From a virus: a DNA stretch of 42,741 nt. The stretch spans positions 1 to 42,741 of the IMG/VR virus record IMGVR_UViG_3300049489_000398. One strand, given 5' to 3'. Below, piece after piece: positions 39,065 through 42,741 of the stretch. The stretch's first letter is position 1, and the number at the start of each line of letters is the position of its first letter. Under the pieces are notes generated by a model. The model made no database searches, had not been told where the DNA came from, and saw nothing but the letters and a program-made list of their open reading frames with translations. The translations under genes were made by a program, and so were the position numbers.

Positions 39065-39510
39065 AGGTGACCCTCACGCCCGCCGAGATGGTGATGGCGG
39101 CCAACGTCGGCGTGCTGCGGCACGTCTCCTCGCTCAAGGCTGGCCGCTCCGATCGGCATGGCGCGGCGGCGGGCGGCTGGCAACTGCACGTCGAGGGCGC
39201 CCTGGGCGAGCTGGCGTACTCGAAGGCTGTCGGCGCATTCTGGCCAGGGTCGATCAACGCCTTCAAGGGCGAGGACTCTGCCGGCGGTGTCCAGATCCGC
39301 ACCCGCTCCAAGCCCGAGTACGAGCTGATCGTCCGCGACGACGACTCGGACGGCGACTTATTCGTGCTGGTGGTCGGGACCGCCCCGGAGTACCGGGTGG
39401 TCGGCTCCATCCGTGGGGCTGACGCCAAGCGCGCCGAGTGGCGCCGCACGCATGGCGGCAGGGAGGCCGCGTACTTCGTCCCTCAAGGAGCACTGGCATG
39501 CCTGAAGTAG
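39061..39510 (+). CDS. Inserted ORF between the terminase halves, possible PD-(D/E)XK-like nuclease
   Basis: 149 residues; AAGGAG precedes the ATG. A core EGALGELAYSKAVG (Glu45, Glu50), EDSAGGVQIRTRS (Asp72 and the Q-x-R strand) and a strand LFVLVVG resembles the restriction-endonuclease fold, but the catalytic Lys is replaced by Arg. This small protein family is common in phages without known function. A homing-type nuclease that invaded terL is possible. It overlaps the next gene by 13 bases. Confidence 0.55.
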   Translation: MKVTLTPAEMVMAANVGVLRHVSSLKAGRSDRHGAAAGGWQLHVEGALGELAYSKAVGAFWPGSINAFKGEDSAGGVQIRTRSKPEYELIVRDDDSDGDLFVLVVGTAPEYRVVGSIRGADAKRAEWRRTHGGREAAYFVPQGALACLK

Positions 39511-40256
39511 GAGAGGGCCGATACCTCGTGATGGCGGGCTGGGATGACGTGCCCCACCTGTCCGAGAAGACCAAGCGCGAGCTGTTGGCATCGACCCCCA
39601 AGCACCTGAGGCTGGCGCGCTCTCGCGGCCTGCCGGTGCTCGGCTCGGGCATGGTGTTTGGCCAAGTCCCCGAGGACGACATCACGATCGAGCCGATCCC
39701 AATCCCGGACCACTGGGTGCAGCTCGGCGCGATGGACTTCGGCTGGGACCACCCCTTCGCTGCGGTCCGCACCGCATGGGACCGCGACACCGACGTGATC
39801 TACGTCACCAAGGACTTCCGGCAGAGCGAGCTGGCGCCGGTCGGCGCGCGCGTGGCGCTGGCTGGGTGGGATCTCGACTGGCTGCCCTGGGCGTGGCCGC
39901 ATGACGGCTTGCAGCACGACAAGGGCTCGGGCGAGGAGCTGGCCAACCAGTACCGCACCCACGGCTTCAGGATGATGGATGAGCGCGCCACCTTCCCCGA
40001 TGGCGGCAACGGCGTCGAGGCGGGCGTCAGCGAGATGCTGGACCGCATGCTCACTGGCCGCTGGAAAGTGTTCGCGACCTGCCCGCTGTGGCTGGAGGAG
40101 TTCCGCCTCTACCACCGCAAGGATGGCCAGATCGTCAAGAAGCGCGACGACGTGCTCAGCGCCTCGCGCTACGGCCTAATGTCACGGAGATATGGACGCA
40201 CCCGGCCCCGCGAGCGCACGGCGCGCCACAAGACCGCCAACTGGCGCACCGCCTGA
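39498..40256 (+). CDS. terL: Terminase large subunit, nuclease half
   Basis: 252 residues, ATG with its own AAGGAG at 39484-39489. It begins at the linker motif WDDVPHLSEKTKREL that normally follows the ATPase domain and continues through an RNase H-like nuclease: MDFGWDHP (Asp80), PHDG (Asp136), KKRDDVLSASRYG (Asp218), the metal-binding acidic trio. All expected parts are present, so the terL is split, not decayed. Its stop overlaps palindrome copy 3. Confidence 0.92.
   Translation: MPEVGEGRYLVMAGWDDVPHLSEKTKRELLASTPKHLRLARSRGLPVLGSGMVFGQVPEDDITIEPIPIPDHWVQLGAMDFGWDHPFAAVRTAWDRDTDVIYVTKDFRQSELAPVGARVALAGWDLDWLPWAWPHDGLQHDKGSGEELANQYRTHGFRMMDERATFPDGGNGVEAGVSEMLDRMLTGRWKVFATCPLWLEEFRLYHRKDGQIVKKRDDVLSASRYGLMSRRYGRTRPRERTARHKTANWRTA
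39561..39591 (+). repeat. Imperfect repeat flanking the terminase insertion, right copy
   Basis: Matches 39035-39062 at roughly three-quarters of bases. It lies in the nuclease half at SEKTKRELLA, after the 13-base overlap with the inserted ORF. Confidence 0.45.
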
Positions 40257-40267
40257 CCGTTCGTCGG
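40255..40267. repeat. Palindrome copy 3, partial (GACCGTTCGTCGG)
   Basis: Thirteen bases identical to the two full palindromes; the first arm is degraded. It overlaps the terL nuclease-half stop codon and lies at the head of the next intergenic gap. Confidence 0.4.
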
Positions 40268-40376
40268 AAGGTGAAAAAGGGAGTTGCGGGCTGTGATAGC
40301 GCCCTCGACAATTGCACCTATGCAGTCGCCATTCATCTCGCCCTACAGGACGTGGGGCTCAACCATAGGAGGTCAA

Positions 40377-40583
40377 GTGGACATCGCCACTTGCTGTTTC
40401 ATCGGCGGACCCATGCACGGCGCCCGCGTGCCGCGCTCCAATGTGCGCTGGGAGACGGAAGCCCGCGCCATCGCCGAGCCGTTCTTCGGCAACCCGGTCG
40501 CCTACCGCAACCACGGCGGCGTGATCTTCACGCCCCACAACGACCCGATCATCATCCTGCTCTACGACGGGGAGGCGCGATGA
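40377..40583 (+). CDS. Hypothetical protein, 68 aa
   Basis: GTG start preceded by AGGAGG. MDIATCCFIGGPMHGARVPR is followed by a short alpha/beta protein (PFFGNPVAYRNHGGVIFTPH). It opens the run of small genes after terminase. The 120-base gap upstream carries palindrome copy 3; no promoter was identified there. No family is recognised. Confidence 0.6.
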   Translation: MDIATCCFIGGPMHGARVPRSNVRWETEARAIAEPFFGNPVAYRNHGGVIFTPHNDPIIILLYDGEAR

Positions 40584-40819
40584 GCAAGTTCACCCTGCGC
40601 GCCACGCGCTTCACGATCCAGCGTGACGACAAGCCGCTCTACGACGAATCGGCCACGCACGTCGAGATCCGCGACGATGGGGCTGGCGAGTTCCTGGCGA
40701 TCAGGCAGGAGGGCGAGCACCTGGGCAAGGGCGAGGTCACCTTCGACAACGAGGAGATCAGGATCCTGTTCGAGGCGATCGAGACGGCCCGCAAGGGCCT
40801 GCGCGGGGAGCCGGAATGA
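40580..40819 (+). CDS. Hypothetical protein, 79 aa
   Basis: Starts MSKFTLRATRFTIQRDDKPL with GGAGG upstream. Beta-rich first half (GAGEFLAIRQEGEHLGKGEV) and a helical C-terminus (EIRILFEAIETARKG). No family is recognised; four-base overlap with its neighbours indicates an operon. Confidence 0.6.
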   Translation: MSKFTLRATRFTIQRDDKPLYDESATHVEIRDDGAGEFLAIRQEGEHLGKGEVTFDNEEIRILFEAIETARKGLRGEPE

Positions 40820-41112
40820 TCCCGGCGCTTTCGAGGCTGGTGGCCAGGATCCCGATCTCGACGGCGGTCCTATCAACGTCCGGGCTCGTCGGTCGGGTCG
40901 GCCTCGATGGGCTGGAGAGGTACGCAAACGACATGCTGCGCAAGATGGTGGCGGCCAACATCCTCAAGCGGATCGGCGTGCGCAACGAGACCGGCAGCGA
41001 GTACGTCATCGAGCTTGTCGCCGTGCCGCCGGAGCAGGTCATCGCGCTGGTCGAAGAGGCGTATGCAGAGGGCTACAAGGGGGGGATGAAAGATGCTCGC
41101 AATCTGGGTTGA
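40816..41112 (+). CDS. Hypothetical protein, 98 aa
   Basis: ATG overlaps the preceding stop. N-terminal segment (PALSRLVARIPISTAVLSTS) and a long helix (GLDGLERYANDMLRKMVAAN) are followed by a beta strand (YVIELVAVPPEQ) and a Gly-rich tail. No family is recognised. Confidence 0.6.
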   Translation: MIPALSRLVARIPISTAVLSTSGLVGRVGLDGLERYANDMLRKMVAANILKRIGVRNETGSEYVIELVAVPPEQVIALVEEAYAEGYKGGMKDARNLG

Positions 41113-41254
41113 CATCGTGCTGTGCGCCCTCGTGGGCGTGTCCCTGGTGGGCACTGGCGTGCCGCACCTGCGCCGCACTGGCGCGTTCCTGGTGGGGCTC
41201 AGCGTCTTCGCTGGCGGCGTCACCTCGGCCATCATGCTGTGGTGGCCGCAGTGA
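41093..41254 (+). CDS. Small two-span membrane protein, 53 aa
   Basis: ATG lies inside the end of the preceding gene. Two hydrophobic segments (AIWVDIVLCALVGVSLVG and AFLVGLSVFAGGVTSAIMLW) flank a short basic turn (PHLRRTG). A two-helix topology of this kind fits a holin-like protein, but the location after terminase argues against lysis. The function is unknown. Confidence 0.55.
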   Translation: MLAIWVDIVLCALVGVSLVGTGVPHLRRTGAFLVGLSVFAGGVTSAIMLWWPQ

Positions 41255-41442
41255 AGTTCGTGGTGGACGGCCCCGACGACCGGGCCATCTTCCAGATGGC
41301 TGACGAGGGCATGGGGCCTGAGGATATCGAGGCGGCGCGGCGCGAGGCGGAGCAGCTCGCGGCGGCCGGCGGCATGCGCGGACCCTTGCGCACGTTCGCA
41401 GTGATCAACGGGGGCAAGATCGACGCCAAGGAGGCGGCATGA
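41251..41442 (+). CDS. Hypothetical protein, 63 aa
   Basis: GTG start overlaps the preceding stop (GTGA). MKFVVDGPDDRAIFQMADEG leads into an acidic helix (DIEAARREAEQLAAAGG) and ends INGGKIDAKEAA. No family is recognised. Confidence 0.6.
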   Translation: MKFVVDGPDDRAIFQMADEGMGPEDIEAARREAEQLAAAGGMRGPLRTFAVINGGKIDAKEAA

Positions 41443-41750
41443 ACGAGGAGCAGAAAGACAAGGCGATCAAGGAGATCGCAAGCCTGGAGCGGGATCGCAG
41501 GGCCATCAGCCACGAGATCAGGCTCAAGGAGCAGGCCCTGGCGGAGGCCCTGGCCGAGTTCCGTGTTGGCCAGCGCGTGATCATCAAGAAGCACGGCGCC
41601 CCGACCGAGTACGAGATCACCAGGGTCGAGCTGGGCTACCTCTACGATGTGGCCTACTACGGCGCCAAGATCCTCAAGGATGGGCGCCTGGGGGCTCACT
41701 CTCGCCGCCTGTGGGTCGACGAGATCACTGCGAAGACGGTGGGATCGTGA
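41439..41750 (+). CDS. Hypothetical protein, 103 aa
   Basis: An N-terminal coiled coil (KAIKEIASLERDRRAISHEI) is followed by a KOW/SH3-like beta domain (FRVGQRVIIKKHGAPTEYEI). Similar layouts bind nucleic acid or partner proteins; no specific family is recognised. Overlaps both neighbours by four bases. Confidence 0.6.
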   Translation: MNEEQKDKAIKEIASLERDRRAISHEIRLKEQALAEALAEFRVGQRVIIKKHGAPTEYEITRVELGYLYDVAYYGAKILKDGRLGAHSRRLWVDEITAKTVGS

Positions 41751-42067
41751 GCCGCACGATGCTGCTGGGCGTGCTGCGCATGCCCCTGCCCGAGTGCGAG
41801 TGCCTGAGCAACCCGTTCTCGGTGGTCGCCCAGATCGTCGGCCGCGCTGGCGAGGCGGCGAACGTGATCGAGGAGCAGGACAAGGAGATCGCCGGCCTGA
41901 TCGCCTCGCGCAACTCTGTCGTGGTCAGCTCTGGCCGGGAGATCATGGAGCGCGACGAGAAGATCAAGCTCCTGCTCGACGAGTTGGGGGTGGCGCGGAC
42001 TCGGCTGAGCGACCTGGGCTACAGCGTCTTCGCGATCGACTTGACCCTGAAGAGGTTCGAGCGATGA
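41747..42067 (+). CDS. Hypothetical coiled-coil protein, 106 aa
   Basis: GTG start within GTGA. Residues MSRTMLLGVLRMPLPECECL precede a long helix with charged heptads (GEAANVIEEQDKEIAGLIAS, MERDEKIKLLLDELGVARTR). No family is recognised. Confidence 0.6.
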   Translation: MSRTMLLGVLRMPLPECECLSNPFSVVAQIVGRAGEAANVIEEQDKEIAGLIASRNSVVVSSGREIMERDEKIKLLLDELGVARTRLSDLGYSVFAIDLTLKRFER

Positions 42068-42378
42068 GCACGATGGATCGCCGCGAGGCATGGCTCATGC
42101 TGGCCGCTCTGATCGAGGGCACCAAGGGCGAGGCGATGGCCTCGGTGTGCGGCGTGGCGATGCGCGGCCTGTGCGGGGCGGTTGGGTGGATGATCCATGA
42201 CCGCGTGATCAGTGACGAGACGTACCACGAGATGATCGACCAGATCGATTGCGCCCTCGAAGAGGTGGCCGATGGCAGCGGGCTGGGGCTTGGCACCCCG
42301 CTGTGGCTCGAAGAGCCGGGCGACTGGGTCTCGGGCACGCGCCTGGGCTACTGCCTGCGGTTCGCGGAGGAGGCATGA
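42064..42378 (+). CDS. Hypothetical protein, 104 aa
   Basis: MSTMDRREAWLMLAALIEGT starts a mostly helical protein with four cysteines (SVCGVAMRGLCG, IDCALEE, YCLRFAEEA). Start overlaps the preceding stop. No family is recognised. Confidence 0.6.
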   Translation: MSTMDRREAWLMLAALIEGTKGEAMASVCGVAMRGLCGAVGWMIHDRVISDETYHEMIDQIDCALEEVADGSGLGLGTPLWLEEPGDWVSGTRLGYCLRFAEEA

Positions 42379-42641
42379 AGCTCAAGGAGATCGCCGAGAA
42401 GATCGCCGCCCACCTGAAGCGGTTCGAGGCGGACGCGAGGATCAACGTGCACCACCAGCCGTCCGGCGTGATCACCTACTACCACCCCCACGCATGGGCC
42501 GCCGGCAGTCGCGTGGGCGTGAAGTACGTGGCCTACCAGCTCGATTGGTTCCTCACCAAGCAAGAGGCCCTGGACTACCTCGAAGCACTCGACGGGGGGT
42601 TCACCGGGAAGCACTTCAAAGTGCGGAAGGAGAAGGCATGA
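42375..42641 (+). CDS. Hypothetical protein, 88 aa
   Basis: GGAGG precedes the ATG, which overlaps the preceding stop. MKLKEIAEKIAAHLKRFEAD is a helix, followed by a His/Tyr-rich middle (VHHQPSGVITYYHPHAWAAG) and a C-terminal helix. It may bind metal through its histidines, but no family is recognised. Confidence 0.6.
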   Translation: MKLKEIAEKIAAHLKRFEADARINVHHQPSGVITYYHPHAWAAGSRVGVKYVAYQLDWFLTKQEALDYLEALDGGFTGKHFKVRKEKA

Positions 42642-42741
42642 ACGCCTACGAGTACACCGTGATCCACGCGCCGTATCGCCCCTGGAGGGCTCGATGGGTC
42701 GCCGAGGAGCGCCGCCGCTACGCCATGCCGGTGCGCGTGAG
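42638..42741 (+). CDS. Hypothetical protein, 3' partial
   Basis: ATG overlaps the preceding stop; 34 codons are visible, starting MNAYEYTVIHAPYRPWRARW and continuing VAEERRRYAMPVRV. The gene runs off the right edge. No function can be read from the fragment. Confidence 0.5.
   Translation, partial: MNAYEYTVIHAPYRPWRARWVAEERRRYAMPVRV

Noticed and set aside
38294-40256. An intein or self-splicing intron interrupting terL
   Set aside because: The three ORFs are in different frames, which excludes an intein, and overlap leaves no noncoding intron sequence.

Overview
This window is a GC-rich (roughly two-thirds G+C) stretch of a tailed-phage genome, with both ends inside genes. Nearly every base is coding, genes overlap by 1-4 bases (ATGA, GTGA, TGATG), and most starts have AAGGAG-type ribosome binding sites. 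The host is probably a GC-rich Gram-negative proteobacterium. A 3778-residue internal virion protein opening with a lytic transglycosylase points to a short-tailed phage broadly like the Bcep22 group; that placement is inference. No integrase, capsid or portal gene lies in the window.

Layout. (1) 1-16918, rightward: a tail fibre ending in an S74 chaperone domain, small structural or membrane proteins, a GNAT-like protein, two internal virion proteins and the giant polyvalent protein. The run resembles the T7 ejection-protein order gp13-14-15-16. (2) 16913-22106, leftward: small proteins and a DNA module with SSB, MazG-like pyrophosphohydrolase, YqaJ exonuclease, ERF annealing protein, VRR-NUC nuclease and a Cro-like regulator. 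(3) 22107-22688: a control region with a tandem operator and structured DNA. (4) 22689-30950, rightward: DEAD-type helicase, Toprim primase, an HNH-like protein, M15 endolysin, nucleotide-metabolism proteins, an HTH-phosphoesterase and a holin. (5) 30923-36769, leftward: 21 small accessory genes in overlapping series. (6) 36770-37219: a second control region with the same operator. (7) 37220-42741, rightward: Ntn-hydrolase-like protein, small terminase, a large terminase split into two genes by an inserted ORF, then small genes running off the end.

Main discoveries. A complete type II hammerhead ribozyme core lies on the minus strand at 35845-35894, between two accessory genes; all catalytic-core bases and three stems are present. 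The large terminase is divided at its ATPase/nuclease junction, and each piece has its own ribosome binding site. The giant gene contains two small out-of-frame ORFs with consensus ribosome binding sites, exactly where its main frame reads like unstructured linker. A 19-bp operator occurs five times in the two control regions, and a promoter-like element (TCCAACC-N14-TAGTNT) recurs upstream of at least three transcription units.

How the parts work together: the operator and Cro-like protein probably control early transcription; helicase, primase, SSB, ERF and exonuclease form a replication-recombination set; the M15 peptidase and holin lyse the cell; terminase packages DNA; the giant protein and its neighbours would be ejected into the next host.
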